Numbered from the stretch's first letter, positions 25,191-33,878 are shown. The stretch is DNA of 36,035 nt from Nitrososphaerales archaeon (GCA_030745655.1 JASLOE010000007.1:1-36035); one strand, 5' to 3'. The notes: generated from the sequence alone by a model not told the origin. A program made the numbers and translations.

Positions 25191-25610
25191 TTAAACATAA
25201 TAAGAAATACTGCCTCTAGAGAGTACTAGAAATTGTGAAAGCCCCATAACTTGATCTACTTCTTTGACAAGCTCTTCATTTTTAACATTCATTATATTCA
25301 TTGCTGTTACACATGCGTATATCTTTACACCTAGCTTCTTTGCGTCTAGTAAATCTGTTGATATCTTTGATATTTTTTCTTTCTTTAAAGCATCTTTAAT
25401 TTTCTTTAGAAAGTTTTTGTCTGTTACGTTTCCCAATTCATCTGAACGTCCTTCAATCAGTCTCTCTAATCCTTCGTATGTGAAGAGCATATGAACTTCC
25501 ATATCTAGAGCCGCAGCGATTTTTGCAATTGATATGGCATAGCTTACCCTTTGATATTCACCACTATTTATCACCATAGTGACCTTATCTGGACCTTTTG
25601 ATGGCGTAAT
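25191..25610 (-). CDS. DsrE/DsrF-family sulfur-relay-like protein, possible ATT start
   Basis: A DsrE-fold protein: strand KVTMVINSG, helix with VSYAISIAKIAAALD, strand VHMLFTYEG, and a conserved IYACVTAMNIMNV with the candidate persulfide Cys. The ATG at 25577 used in the ORF track truncates the first beta strand. An in-frame ATT at 25610 adds ITPSKGPDKVT and restores the strand, and GGTGA at 25614-25618 is 3 bases upstream of it. If ATT is not used, the gene is 25191-25577. Its place between purP and rpo10 inside an information-processing block is odd. A role in tRNA or cluster sulfur transfer is inference. Confidence 0.8.
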   Translation of the reverse strand: MTPSKGPDKVTMVINSGEYQRVSYAISIAKIAAALDMEVHMLFTYEGLERLIEGRSDELGNVTDKNFLKKIKDALKKEKISKISTDLLDAKKLGVKIYACVTAMNIMNVKNEELVKEVDQVMGLSQFLVLSRGSISYYV

Positions 25611-25613
25611 GTC

Positions 25614-25618
25614 TCACC
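25614..25618 (-). promoter_or_regulatory. Shine-Dalgarno site suggesting an ATT start for the DsrE gene
   Basis: GGTGA on the minus strand is 3 bases before ATT 25610 and ~36 before ATG 25577. Its placement suits the ATT much better, although a short leader peptide or ATG use cannot be excluded. Confidence 0.4.
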
Positions 25619-25651
25619 AATAACAAGATAATCCTTCTTGTATAAATCTAG

Positions 25652-26755
25652 TTAGTAAATTATTTCTGCTAATGTTTGTTCTTTAAGTCCTATCTTAATT
25701 TCTCGGGCTATTCTTCTTCCCATTGACATTGGTTCTTTGTAAGTGAATTGAGAGTATTGAGAACCTCCAGCATATACATTTGTTCCCGCTACTATCCTTG
25801 CAGATATCTCAAAAACAACAAATCCACGGCTTGGGTGATATATTGTCTCCAAACAGAAGGCCCCTACTATCCCTGGGGGAAAGAGCTTGATTGAGGCATC
25901 CACAACATTAACACCAAAATTTAAGACTTCAGGAAGAAGACTCTCTCTCAATACAACTGGTTGGTTTCCAGTTACTGTGTAATCGAAGAATTCGGGTGGT
26001 ACATCTGGGAGACCTCGGTATGCTTCATCAATTGGCTCTATGCGTCTATCTATTCCAAGAATTTGGACATTACCTTTACTGGTTTTCACACCTGTATTTT
26101 CAAATAAAGAATAGAAATAATGTGGATAATATCTCACCCCAAGAAGAAATTCTTGTATGCCTACTTTAGGGACATCTGATTCTTCTATTACACCACTTTT
26201 AACTCGACGATTCAATTCATCATGGAAAGCATTTTCAGAATTAACTGTAAAAAATCCTTTTCCACCCTTTGCACCTGGAAATTTAACAAATACTTTCCCA
26301 TCTATCTCTGAGGAATCTTTGTATTTATGTGGCATAATTAGGCCTGCTGCTTCTATCCACTTTCGTTGTAGCTCACGATCACTTTCCCATTTGAGAGATT
26401 GTCTATTACCAAACATTGGTACATTAAGATTTTCTGATATATTATCAGGTCCAACATACTCAATAAATGAGCCATGAGGTATGATGATTGCATTATTTTT
26501 TTTCAGCACCTTTTGGAATTTTGGCTCCAGTATTTCATTGTATTTATCTACAGTGATAATTTTATCTGGGTTTGCTTGTGGGAAGGAGTTGTATAACGAT
26601 GTTCGATCTTCTGTACATATCCCTATAGTCTTGAAGCCCTCTGCTTTTGCACCATGAAATATTTGAAGAGCTGTGTGAGAACAAATTGTGCAAATAGAAA
26701 CTTCTTTAGGATTATATTTGTTAAGAACTTGTTCTATATCTGATTTCGATATCAA
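25652..26755 (-). CDS. purP: Formate-dependent FAICAR synthetase PurP (canonical copy)
   Basis: It formylates AICAR with formate and ATP in archaeal purine synthesis. ATP-grasp landmarks are an N-terminal ICSHTALQIFHGAKAEGF, IIPHGSFIEYVG, MFGNRQSLKWESDR, the Gly-rich loop VKFPGAKGGKGFF (about 164-176), GVRYYPHYFYS, VLRESLLPEVLNFG and FEISARIVAGTN. All match the well-characterised methanogen PurP. At 367 residues it is full length. It overlaps the preceding paralogue by 4 bases, so the two are coupled. Confidence 0.94.
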   Translation of the reverse strand: MISKSDIEQVLNKYNPKEVSICTICSHTALQIFHGAKAEGFKTIGICTEDRTSLYNSFPQANPDKIITVDKYNEILEPKFQKVLKKNNAIIIPHGSFIEYVGPDNISENLNVPMFGNRQSLKWESDRELQRKWIEAAGLIMPHKYKDSSEIDGKVFVKFPGAKGGKGFFTVNSENAFHDELNRRVKSGVIEESDVPKVGIQEFLLGVRYYPHYFYSLFENTGVKTSKGNVQILGIDRRIEPIDEAYRGLPDVPPEFFDYTVTGNQPVVLRESLLPEVLNFGVNVVDASIKLFPPGIVGAFCLETIYHPSRGFVVFEISARIVAGTNVYAGGSQYSQFTYKEPMSMGRRIAREIKIGLKEQTLAEIIY

Positions 26756-27891
26756 GTTATAATCTCCTCTAATCTATCTTGCTTAATCGCTTCCTTAACT
26801 TCCATAGCGATCCGGCGTCCGGTACTAACTGGATATCCCCAATTACATTCTGTGTAATGTGTAAATTTCGTTCCTGGAGATCCTGGGACTCTTAAACTTA
26901 CATCGAAAATTGCTATATCTTCTTTTGGGGGGCCTGGAATGATTGCGCCCTGAAGCGCGAACGGCCCTATTATCCCTGGAGGATATTCTGATTTTGTGAT
27001 TTCCACAAATCGTTCTCCAAGTTTGAATATATTTTCTAGCAGGGATTCACGAATAGTTGTGGCAAAATGACCTACTTCAATATTCTGTGCTTTGATGTGT
27101 TCTAAAACTTTAAGTTGTTCATCAGCTGGAAGCCTAAGTAATCCGTCGAGATTGGTCTGTCGTCTGGCATCAGTACCAAGAAGCTCTAATTCACCTAGAA
27201 GTGGTGAATAGAAAAAGTTGAAATTATATTGTGCACCTACAATAAATTCTTCTAAAACTGCTTTATCTACAGCTTCTTGGGTGATTATTCCTTTCTTAAT
27301 GAGTGCAATCGATCTTGCTTCAAATTCCTTAGGATTTGTAGCATAAAAAAATGCTCTCTCATACCTTCTTTTTGATTCGTTTACTTTTACTACTGTAAGA
27401 CGGTCTATTTCGGTATAATCTTTAAACTGGTGTGGAGTTCTTATTGATGCTTTTTCAAGGAGGAATTGTTGGTTTTTCTTAATATTTCTTTCCTCAGCCC
27501 GCAGAAGGTTTCTACTTCCTAGAATTGGTACAAGAAACCTGTTTTCTATCCCATCATATGGAACATAGACTGAGAAGGATCTGTGGGGTACAAATATAGT
27601 GTTCATTGATATTAATTGTTTTTGAACATTCTCATTCAAAATATCTTGAAATTTATCTAATATGATTGTTTTGTCGATGACTCCGCAGATTCTACCGAAT
27701 GATTTTCGGATATGGTAATATCGCTCGTATGGTTCTTCACGACCCTTTTGGCATACAGCAACCGTTTGGATGTCTTCGTCTTTTGCTCCTTTACAAATAT
27801 CCAGAGTTGAGTGACTCCCTAAAGTTCCTATTGTAATTTCTTCAGGGTGGTATCTCGATATAACGCCTGATATTTGTTGGTGCGTAATCAT
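26752..27891 (-). CDS. purP: PurP-family paralogue lacking the Gly-rich ATP loop
   Basis: This is clearly homologous to PurP over its whole length: TIGTLGSHSTLDICKGAKDED, FVPHRSFSVYVPYDG, ILGSRNLLRAEERN, FNFFYSPLLGELELLGTDAR, IRESLLENIFKLGERF and PVSTGRRIAMEVKEAI. The Gly-rich loop FPGAKGGKGFF of the canonical copy is replaced by VNESKRRYERAFF, and the C-terminal FEISARIVAGTN by FDVSLRVPGSPGT. It has 379 residues. It may be a partner subunit in a mixed oligomer, or have a changed substrate. It is the first gene after rps9, 97 bases away, and overlaps the canonical copy by 4 bases. Confidence 0.88.
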   Translation of the reverse strand: MITHQQISGVISRYHPEEITIGTLGSHSTLDICKGAKDEDIQTVAVCQKGREEPYERYYHIRKSFGRICGVIDKTIILDKFQDILNENVQKQLISMNTIFVPHRSFSVYVPYDGIENRFLVPILGSRNLLRAEERNIKKNQQFLLEKASIRTPHQFKDYTEIDRLTVVKVNESKRRYERAFFYATNPKEFEARSIALIKKGIITQEAVDKAVLEEFIVGAQYNFNFFYSPLLGELELLGTDARRQTNLDGLLRLPADEQLKVLEHIKAQNIEVGHFATTIRESLLENIFKLGERFVEITKSEYPPGIIGPFALQGAIIPGPPKEDIAIFDVSLRVPGSPGTKFTHYTECNWGYPVSTGRRIAMEVKEAIKQDRLEEIIT

Positions 27892-27988
27892 GTTGGTAAC
27901 CTTTTAGTTGAATCTTTATCCTAAGATTTTTCTCTTATTATCATTAGATCTTTTTAACTATTTGCTTAGGTTAAAACTGAATGTCAGA

Positions 27989-28414
27989 CTAGCGGTAAGA
28001 CTTTTGTTTTCGTCTTCGTGCACCTGGTCCACCAAATTTCTTTGGCTCTTTTCTTCGATGATCTCCAGATAAAAGATGTTTATCATATTCTGAGAACCTT
28101 TTTTTCAGATCTTCTTTCTTAAACCAACTTGTAAGTGCACGTGAAATTGAGATTGCTGATGCGTCAGCTTGCCCCATAAATCCTCCTCCAGCGACGTTGA
28201 CTGAGATGTTGATTTTATCTCTTAAGATGCCTGATATTTCTAGAGGTATCATTATCCGTTCACGTGCAAATCGTGGTTGTAATACCTCAACAGGTACACT
28301 GTTTATTCTAATCTTTCCTGTGCCTGGAGTTATTGCAGCAGTTGCATGTGAAGTTTTCCTTGCTCCAGCGAAAAGTTCCATTTTCCGTTTAACCAAAATT
28401 ATCTCTTCCTCCAA
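27989..28414 (-). CDS. rps9: Small ribosomal subunit protein uS9
   Basis: Core matches include ARKTSHATAAITPGTGKIRINS, NVAGGGFMGQADASAISISRAL and the C-terminal KHLLSGDHRRKEPKKFGGPGARRRKQKSYR, the arginine-rich tail that reaches the decoding centre. The TTG at 28414 overlaps the rpl13 end by 16 bases. TTG 28396 and ATG 28381 are alternatives, and GGAGG lies just before the region. The length of 141 residues is slightly long for this family because of the early start. Confidence 0.95.
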   Translation of the reverse strand: MEEEIILVKRKMELFAGARKTSHATAAITPGTGKIRINSVPVEVLQPRFARERIMIPLEISGILRDKINISVNVAGGGFMGQADASAISISRALTSWFKKEDLKKRFSEYDKHLLSGDHRRKEPKKFGGPGARRRKQKSYR

Positions 28415-28857
28415 CCCTGGTTAACTGCTATTTCTCCTATTGTAACGTAAAGCTGTAGTGGCTTTTTCGGTTTAGCGTCTTCGAATGTCATCTTTTCAAC
28501 TGTTCTATACGGTGTTGGAATCCCTATATGGACTTTTAATCGTTTAAACGCGTTTTGTCCTTTAGGTTTCCGCCTTGGTAACATTCCTCTAATCATCCTG
28601 TTTAGAATCATATTTGGTTGTCTTGGACGATGAGGTGCATTGATTGGATTTACAATACTTTTTAGTTCCTTTCTTTGCATATATTCTGCAAATATATTTT
28701 TTTTACTACCTGACATTAGAGATGTCTCAGCATTCAAAACAACAACATGCTTTCCTTCAATTAGAAGTTTTGCTATTTTAGATGCCATTCTTCCAGCTAC
28801 CTGCTGAGCAGCATCAACCACTACTGGTTGTTCAGTTTTAGCTATTTCAACCACCAA
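28399..28857 (-). CDS. rpl13: Large ribosomal subunit protein uL13
   Basis: Archaeal uL13 with VDAAQQVAGRMASKIAKLLIEGK at the start, RPRQPNMILNRMIRGMLPRRKPKG in the middle and a C-terminal GWRKR. It has 152 residues, normal for archaea. Its start overlaps the end of rpl18e by 11 bases, and its stop overlaps the rps9 start region. It is transcribed in the order rpl18e-rpl13-rps9, as in other archaea. Confidence 0.96.
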   Translation of the reverse strand: MVVEIAKTEQPVVVDAAQQVAGRMASKIAKLLIEGKHVVVLNAETSLMSGSKKNIFAEYMQRKELKSIVNPINAPHRPRQPNMILNRMIRGMLPRRKPKGQNAFKRLKVHIGIPTPYRTVEKMTFEDAKPKKPLQLYVTIGEIAVNQGWRKR

Positions 28858-29206
28858 TTAGTTTCACATTCTTTCCAGTTGGATATCTCTTAACAAAAAT
28901 TGGTATTGATAAAACTTCACCACCTGCATTCTTTATTTTAATTGTGGCAGACTTGGTGAAGGAGTAAGCCCCAACAACAATTCTATGCGAAACCGTTCCT
29001 CCTCCAAGTACTTTACCTGGAATAAGAACAACTTCATCCTTTTTGGTTATGTTTGATATTTTACCTACATTTACTTTCCGTTTTGTAGAAATTGATTTGT
29101 TTAGATAATTAGCTGTGGTTAACCAGATATTGGCTCCAGATGATTTTGAAGCAGTCCTTAGCATTTTCATTATATTATCATGAATTGGATTTCTATTTTT
29201 ACTCAT
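28847..29206 (-). CDS. rpl18e: Large ribosomal subunit protein eL18
   Basis: The archaeal/eukaryotic-specific protein eL18. Core elements include RKVNVGKISNITKKDEVVLIPGKVLGGG and HRIVVGAYSFTKSATIKIKNAGG, and 119 residues is typical. The ATG at 29206 overlaps the stop of the Rpo3 gene by 4 bases. Confidence 0.95.
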   Translation of the reverse strand: MSKNRNPIHDNIMKMLRTASKSSGANIWLTTANYLNKSISTKRKVNVGKISNITKKDEVVLIPGKVLGGGTVSHRIVVGAYSFTKSATIKIKNAGGEVLSIPIFVKRYPTGKNVKLIGG

Positions 29207-29850
29207 TTCTTTAAACTCCCTGTTTTTTCTGTGAACTCTTGCAATTCATTTCTTAGAATTTCGGTTGCTTTAACAAATATCTCAATGGCTGATAAGGCAC
29301 CTGTTGACTCAATTTCCAATGTATAATCATTATCTGTATCTTCTTCTTTTGTGGGTTTTAGGATAGAGACATTTGATGCTTGCCATTTTGCATGTTCTTT
29401 CCCTGTTCCTAATCGTGCATAAGCTTCCAGACTCACTTTTTGGCCAGGTGCAACCTTCACGATAGGGATATTCGAGTTTACTGGGATAGTGGTCGTATCT
29501 GATACTGATTTCAGTTGTCCTGATAAGATTTCTTTCGTTGAATCATTATCTCCTGAATCTAGAACTAGAGAAACACTGCATTTTAAACAACCTAAAGAAT
29601 TATCACAGTCACAGTCTTTTGGTAAAACATATTTTGAAAGATCTGTCTTGAGGGGTATGAGTCCTAAACGGTGAGCTAGGAGTTCGTCATACATAATTGA
29701 AGAATTTTCTATAATTATGATATTATCAATTGCCATAACAGGAACTTCACTTAATGCTATTCGTCGGATAGCATTTGCATAAGACAAGCTGATGCCCTGC
29801 AGTTGAATCTTTACTCTATCTATACTTTTTTCTAATACTTTTAATTTCAC
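29203..29850 (-). CDS. rpoD: RNA polymerase subunit Rpo3 (RpoD, Rpb3 homologue)
   Basis: The platform subunit for polymerase assembly, equal to Rpb3 and bacterial alpha. The alpha-type motif LSYANAIRRIALSEVPVMAID (22-42) and HRLGLIPL are visible. The insert CDCDNSLGCLKC (CxC-x5-CxxC, about 79-90) is the zinc-type cysteine set known from yeast Rpb3, not the longer ferredoxin-like Fe-S domain of some archaeal Rpo3 proteins. The GTG start at 29850 has GAGGT about 10 bases upstream. It is the first gene of the long minus-strand block. Confidence 0.95.
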   Translation of the reverse strand: MKLKVLEKSIDRVKIQLQGISLSYANAIRRIALSEVPVMAIDNIIIIENSSIMYDELLAHRLGLIPLKTDLSKYVLPKDCDCDNSLGCLKCSVSLVLDSGDNDSTKEILSGQLKSVSDTTTIPVNSNIPIVKVAPGQKVSLEAYARLGTGKEHAKWQASNVSILKPTKEEDTDNDYTLEIESTGALSAIEIFVKATEILRNELQEFTEKTGSLKK

Positions 29851-29920
29851 TATTATTACTACCTCTTAATCTTCACTTCAATATTTTTCCGCTTAGTGCA
29901 AGGGTGCTGATTTCTTCATC

Positions 29921-29930
29921 TTAAATATTT
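29921..29930 (-). promoter_or_regulatory. Candidate promoter of the rpo3 block
   Basis: The minus-strand AAATATTTAA looks like a TATA box and lies ~70 bases before the rpo3 GTG. It overlaps the stop codon of the DUF1893 gene, which would give the block a start of its own. It is judged by eye. Confidence 0.35.
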
Positions 29931-30360
29931 ATTGCCCTGTTTCTAATAATCGTATCATTTCTTCGATACATTGAAATGCTTCGGTGGGATTACTCGTAGC
30001 TAAGACTTTTTTTTCAAATGGACAAAGGTCTGTTCCTTGGCGATTAACAATTCTATCAACCATCTTGTCATATTTGTATGGAATTCTGTTATGTTCTAGA
30101 ATTTTGGCAGCTTCTAAACTGAGAATTGAAGCGAAAACTGAATTTATCTTAGCATAGATTACCAATAATGCTGCAGCTTTTCCAACAACTTTATCGGCTA
30201 AGGTACTTTCTTTAATATCTTGAAAATGTTTATTGATAGATTGGATGAAAGGTGATAAGCCATTCGTGTTGCTTTCAAAGATGATTTTTCCTTTCCTTAC
30301 AAATACCATTGAAAGATTATTTTGATTCAGTCTATTCATAGCTAAGTCAAGATCATTCAA
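29929..30360 (-). CDS. DUF1893 protein (cytidine-deaminase-like fold)
   Basis: The 143-residue sequence follows the DUF1893 pattern: an N-terminal LSMVFVRKGKIIFES strand pair, ADKVVGKAAALLVIYA helix, YDKMVDRIVNRQGTDLCPFEKKVL and a short helical C-terminus. Structures of this family resemble cytidine deaminases, but a catalytic role has not been shown to my knowledge. The TTG start at 30360 is supported by full-length agreement with the family. It sits at the divergence point between the rps13 and rpo3 blocks. Confidence 0.85.
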   Translation of the reverse strand: MNDLDLAMNRLNQNNLSMVFVRKGKIIFESNTNGLSPFIQSINKHFQDIKESTLADKVVGKAAALLVIYAKINSVFASILSLEAAKILEHNRIPYKYDKMVDRIVNRQGTDLCPFEKKVLATSNPTEAFQCIEEMIRLLETGQ

Positions 30361-30426
30361 TTGTTACAAAGTACCTCATCTTAATCGGTATTTATCTGAA
30401 TTGATTCAATAATCCTTAGATTAGGC

Positions 30427-30438
30427 AAAATATATTAA
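30427..30438 (+). promoter_or_regulatory. Candidate promoter of rps13-rps4-rps11
   Basis: AAAATATATTAA, preceded by GGC-type BRE sequence, lies about 65-70 bases before the rps13 ATG. This fits a TATA box with a ~40-base leader. It is judged by eye. Confidence 0.4.
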
Positions 30439-30500
30439 GTGGATTTGGAAGACGATGAGATTGCGCAGATATAGAATTAGGCAAGGAATCTAAGAAAAAT

Positions 30501-30971
30501 ATGAGTGAATTTAACTACATCATCAGACTCGAGGGAAAAGACATTGATGGGACGAAAAAAGTTGTTCCTGCTTTATCAGAGCTTAAAGGGATTGGTATGA
30601 ATTTGGCGCATATGATTATTAGTTCTTTGAAAATAGATCCACAATTGCATTTTGGATCTTTAAATGATGATCAAGTAAATAAAATAATGATTGCTTGTCA
30701 GGATCCTGGCAAGTTGGGTATTCCCAATTGGGCTTTGAATAGTAGAAAGGATTTGGAGACAGGTACTGATACTCATTATATATCTTCAGATTTACAGATG
30801 AATCTTAAAAGAACCCTTGAAAGAGAGATAAGGATTGGAAGTTGGCGTGGCGTAAGACATTCTTTAGGACTTACTGTAAGAGGGCAGCGAACAAGAACAT
30901 CTGGAAGAAAAGGTAGAAGTGTTGGTGTAAAGAAATCTGTTCTTCGTGCAGGTGCAGCCTCGAAAGAGTAG
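30501..30971 (+). CDS. rps13: Small ribosomal subunit protein uS13
   Basis: Archaeal uS13 of the 30S head. YIIRLEGKDIDGTKKV near the start, ALSELKGIGMNLAHMI (helix-two-turn-helix), and the C-terminal RGVRHSLGLTVRGQRTRTSGRKGRSVGVKK all match. It has 156 residues. It is the first gene of the plus-strand ribosomal group. Confidence 0.96.
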   Translation: MSEFNYIIRLEGKDIDGTKKVVPALSELKGIGMNLAHMIISSLKIDPQLHFGSLNDDQVNKIMIACQDPGKLGIPNWALNSRKDLETGTDTHYISSDLQMNLKRTLEREIRIGSWRGVRHSLGLTVRGQRTRTSGRKGRSVGVKKSVLRAGAASKE

Positions 30972-30980
30972 TGTATTTGA

Positions 30981-31508
30981 TTGGGAGATCCTAAGAAACC
31001 TCGTAAGAAATATGCTTCCCCTCGAAGTACTTGGCAAACTGATCAAATAGCTCGTGAATTATGGTTAGTAGGGAAGTATGGTCTAAGGAATAAGCGAGAG
31101 CTCTGGACAGCGGAAACTGAACTTTCAAGAATAAGAAATCAGGCCCGTAAATTGTTGGCTGAACCTATTGATACAAGAGCAGAGACTGAAAAAAGATTGT
31201 TGTTGTCATTAATTCGGAAGGGATTAATTGGGAGTTCATCTTCTCTTGATGATATTTTGGGTTTAACAGTTGAATCATTGCTTGAAAGACGTTTACAGAG
31301 TATGGTAAAAAGTAAAGGTTTGGCACTATCGATACAAGCAGCGCGTCAAGCAGTGACTCATGGACATATAAAGGTGGGAAATAGACGTGTAACTATCCCT
31401 GGATTCTTAGTCCGGAGGGATGAGGAATCTACAGTTAGAATTATTGAAGGTAGTACTCTAGCAAAGCTTATGGTAGAAGCAGTTCCCTCAGCTCAACAGG
31501 AGGAATAA
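30981..31508 (+). CDS. rps4: Small ribosomal subunit protein uS4
   Basis: Archaeal uS4 with [37 protein letters not shown] at the N-terminus and an S4 RNA-binding domain near 100-165 ([38 protein letters not shown]). It has 175 residues. The start is a TTG at 30981, 10 bases after the rps13 stop. The zinc-binding Cys residues of some bacterial S4 proteins are absent, as usual in archaea. Confidence 0.96.
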   Translation: MGDPKKPRKKYASPRSTWQTDQIARELWLVGKYGLRNKRELWTAETELSRIRNQARKLLAEPIDTRAETEKRLLLSLIRKGLIGSSSSLDDILGLTVESLLERRLQSMVKSKGLALSIQAARQAVTHGHIKVGNRRVTIPGFLVRRDEESTVRIIEGSTLAKLMVEAVPSAQQEE

Positions 31509-31512
31509 TGGT

Positions 31513-31917
31513 ATGTCTGATGAAGATATTACTAATCACAAGTGGGGGATAGTGAAGATATTCAGTAGTTATAATAATACACTTGTTCATATTACCGATC
31601 TTACTGGTGCTGAAACGATTGCATTTAGTTCAGGTGGAAGGCATGTGAAAGCTGACAGGTTTGAATCTTCCCCATATGCCGCAATGAAGTCTGCAACTGC
31701 AGCTGCAGATGTTGCTAAAGCAAAAGGAATATCAGCTCTGCATATTAAGGTTAGAGCAGTTGGTGGAACAGGAACTCGTACTCCTGGTCCAGGAGCTCAA
31801 GCAGCTATTCGAGCTATAGCAAGGTCAGGTTTTAAAATAGGCAAAATTGAGGATGTTACACCTGTTCCACATGATACAACCCGTAAGGCTGGTGGCAGAA
31901 GAGGACGAAGGGCTTAA
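31513..31917 (+). CDS. rps11: Small ribosomal subunit protein uS11
   Basis: Archaeal uS11 on the 30S platform. [24 protein letters not shown] opens the protein; [46 protein letters not shown] and the C-terminal [17 protein letters not shown] follow. It has 134 residues. The ATG at 31513 is preceded by AGGAGGA at 31498-31504. The next gene in most archaea is rpoD, but here it is glmS. Confidence 0.97.
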   Translation: MSDEDITNHKWGIVKIFSSYNNTLVHITDLTGAETIAFSSGGRHVKADRFESSPYAAMKSATAAADVAKAKGISALHIKVRAVGGTGTRTPGPGAQAAIRAIARSGFKIGKIEDVTPVPHDTTRKAGGRRGRRA

Positions 31918-31992
31918 CGTTTAATCTATATTTCTTTATTCTAACAGAATCTTTATCTAAACCTCTTACACAAGTTCATTAAGTGTAATTAT

Positions 31993-33762
31993 TTGTGTGG
32001 GATTATTGGGTATATTGGAGAAGAGAATGCAGCTCCTATATTGCTTAATGGACTAAAAAAGATGGAGTACCGAGGTTATGATTCTGCTGGTATAGCCACT
32101 TTATCTGATGATGGTATATTATTGCTTAAAGATAAAGGAAAGATATCTGAGATTGATCAGAAGGTAAACTTTCTTGATTTGAAAGGAAAGATCGGAATTG
32201 CTCATACCAGATGGGCTACTCACGGTGGTGTGACATATGAAAATGCTCACCCACATGTTTCCTGTGGGCTTGAAGTGGCCACTATTCATAATGGGATAAT
32301 TGAGAACCATCATCAGCTAAGGAAAAAATTAATGGATGAATGTCATAACTTCAATAGTGATACAGACAGCGAAATCATTGCTCATCTTTTAGAGAGATAT
32401 TACAAAGAAAGCGGTAAAGTAAAAAAGGCGTTATTACAGACTGTCCAAACCCTTAAGGGAACTTTCGCATTTCAGGCCATCTTCAAGCATGAGCCAAATA
32501 TAATTGTCGGTGCTCGTAAAGATGCTCCTTTAGTTATTGGATTAGGAAAGAATGGAAACTTTCTGGCAAGTGATATCATCTCGTTTATTGATCATACTGA
32601 CAAAGTGATGTTCCTTGATAATCATGAGATAGTGGTAATGAGGGGAAAACGTATGAATGTTTACACTTTCAATGGAGAAAGGATTGTGAAAGAGATTACA
32701 CAAGTTGCTTGGGAAGCAAAAGAGACTTCTAAGGAAGCGTTTGCCCATTATACTGTAAAGGAAATTCATGAGCAGCCAAAAACCCTTAGAACAGCCATGC
32801 ATCAAAATTCAAAAAAGGTTCTAGACTTCATATGTGCAATAAAAGAAGCTGAACAAATTTACATAACTGCCTGTGGTACAAGTTATCATGCAGGTTTGAT
32901 ATTCCGAAATCTGTTAGCGAGGATAGCAAAGGTTAGATCTCACATATCTGTTTCTAGTGAGTTTTCTCAAAATGTTGAACTTATTGATGAAGACACTTTA
33001 GTAATTGCACTTTCTCAGAGTGGTGAAACTGCAGATGTATTAGAATCGGTTTCATTAGCTAAAGAGCAGGGAGCAAAGGTTTTCTCAATACTAAATGCAG
33101 AGGGTTCTTCCCTAAGTAGAGAAAGTCAAATGAATCTCTTTTTTAATTGTGGCCCTGAGATAGGAGTAGCTGCTACAAAGAGTTTTACTGGTCAGCTTGC
33201 TGTGATATATGTGCTTATTTTTTCACTTGTGGATGATTCTAAGATGTCAAATAAGCTCTTTGATATTCCTAGAAATGTGGAGAAGGTTCTTGAGACTGAG
33301 AAGAACATCATCAAGATAGCTGAGAAGTATAAAGATGATAGCGATTTATATTTTATCGGTAGGTCCATACATTTCCCTATTGCTCTGGAAGGTGCTTTGA
33401 AACTTAAGGAGTTGTCATATAATCACGCTGAAGGAATGGCTGGAGGTGAATTAAAACACGGTACTCTTGCGCTTATTGAGGAAGGAAAACCTGTTATTGT
33501 TTTGAATCCAAAGGATCATACTTATGATGAAATGTTGAATAATATTTCTGAGATGAAAGCAAGAGGTGCTAAAATTATTGGTGTTTCCAACAGGCCAAAT
33601 GGAATGTATGATGATTTTATTCAAATACCTAAAGTAGATGAGTTGCTATATCCAATAGTCGAGGTTATACCTCTTCAGCTGCTTGCCTATCATACTGCAG
33701 TTTTACGACAAAGAAATCCTGATTATCCTAGAAATCTTGCGAAATCGGTTACTGTAACATAA
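31993..33762 (+). CDS. glmS: Glucosamine-fructose-6-phosphate aminotransferase
   Basis: It makes glucosamine-6-phosphate from fructose-6-phosphate and glutamine, feeding amino-sugar and glycan synthesis. The N-terminal glutaminase begins CGIIGYIG, with the nucleophile Cys2 exposed after removal of the initiator. TRWATHGGVTYENAHPH and the Asn/Gly set are present. Two SIS sugar-isomerase domains occupy about 270-430 and 440-570 (ITACGTSYHAGLIF, LSQSGETADVL, LKELSYNHAEGMAGGELKHG). At 589 residues it is full length. The start is a TTG at 31993 with a TATA-like TTTATCTAAA 33-42 bases upstream. It is probably its own transcription unit. Confidence 0.97.
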   Translation: MCGIIGYIGEENAAPILLNGLKKMEYRGYDSAGIATLSDDGILLLKDKGKISEIDQKVNFLDLKGKIGIAHTRWATHGGVTYENAHPHVSCGLEVATIHNGIIENHHQLRKKLMDECHNFNSDTDSEIIAHLLERYYKESGKVKKALLQTVQTLKGTFAFQAIFKHEPNIIVGARKDAPLVIGLGKNGNFLASDIISFIDHTDKVMFLDNHEIVVMRGKRMNVYTFNGERIVKEITQVAWEAKETSKEAFAHYTVKEIHEQPKTLRTAMHQNSKKVLDFICAIKEAEQIYITACGTSYHAGLIFRNLLARIAKVRSHISVSSEFSQNVELIDEDTLVIALSQSGETADVLESVSLAKEQGAKVFSILNAEGSSLSRESQMNLFFNCGPEIGVAATKSFTGQLAVIYVLIFSLVDDSKMSNKLFDIPRNVEKVLETEKNIIKIAEKYKDDSDLYFIGRSIHFPIALEGALKLKELSYNHAEGMAGGELKHGTLALIEEGKPVIVLNPKDHTYDEMLNNISEMKARGAKIIGVSNRPNGMYDDFIQIPKVDELLYPIVEVIPLQLLAYHTAVLRQRNPDYPRNLAKSVTVT

Positions 33763-33878
33763 TTTATCGATTTTTCAATGTTTCTGTGGGTTTAGAGATG
33801 ATTATTCTAGTGACTTTACCTGTTGAGACATCTTAATACTGGTGTTATTGGATAGAAAAAATTAATGATTATTTCTTG

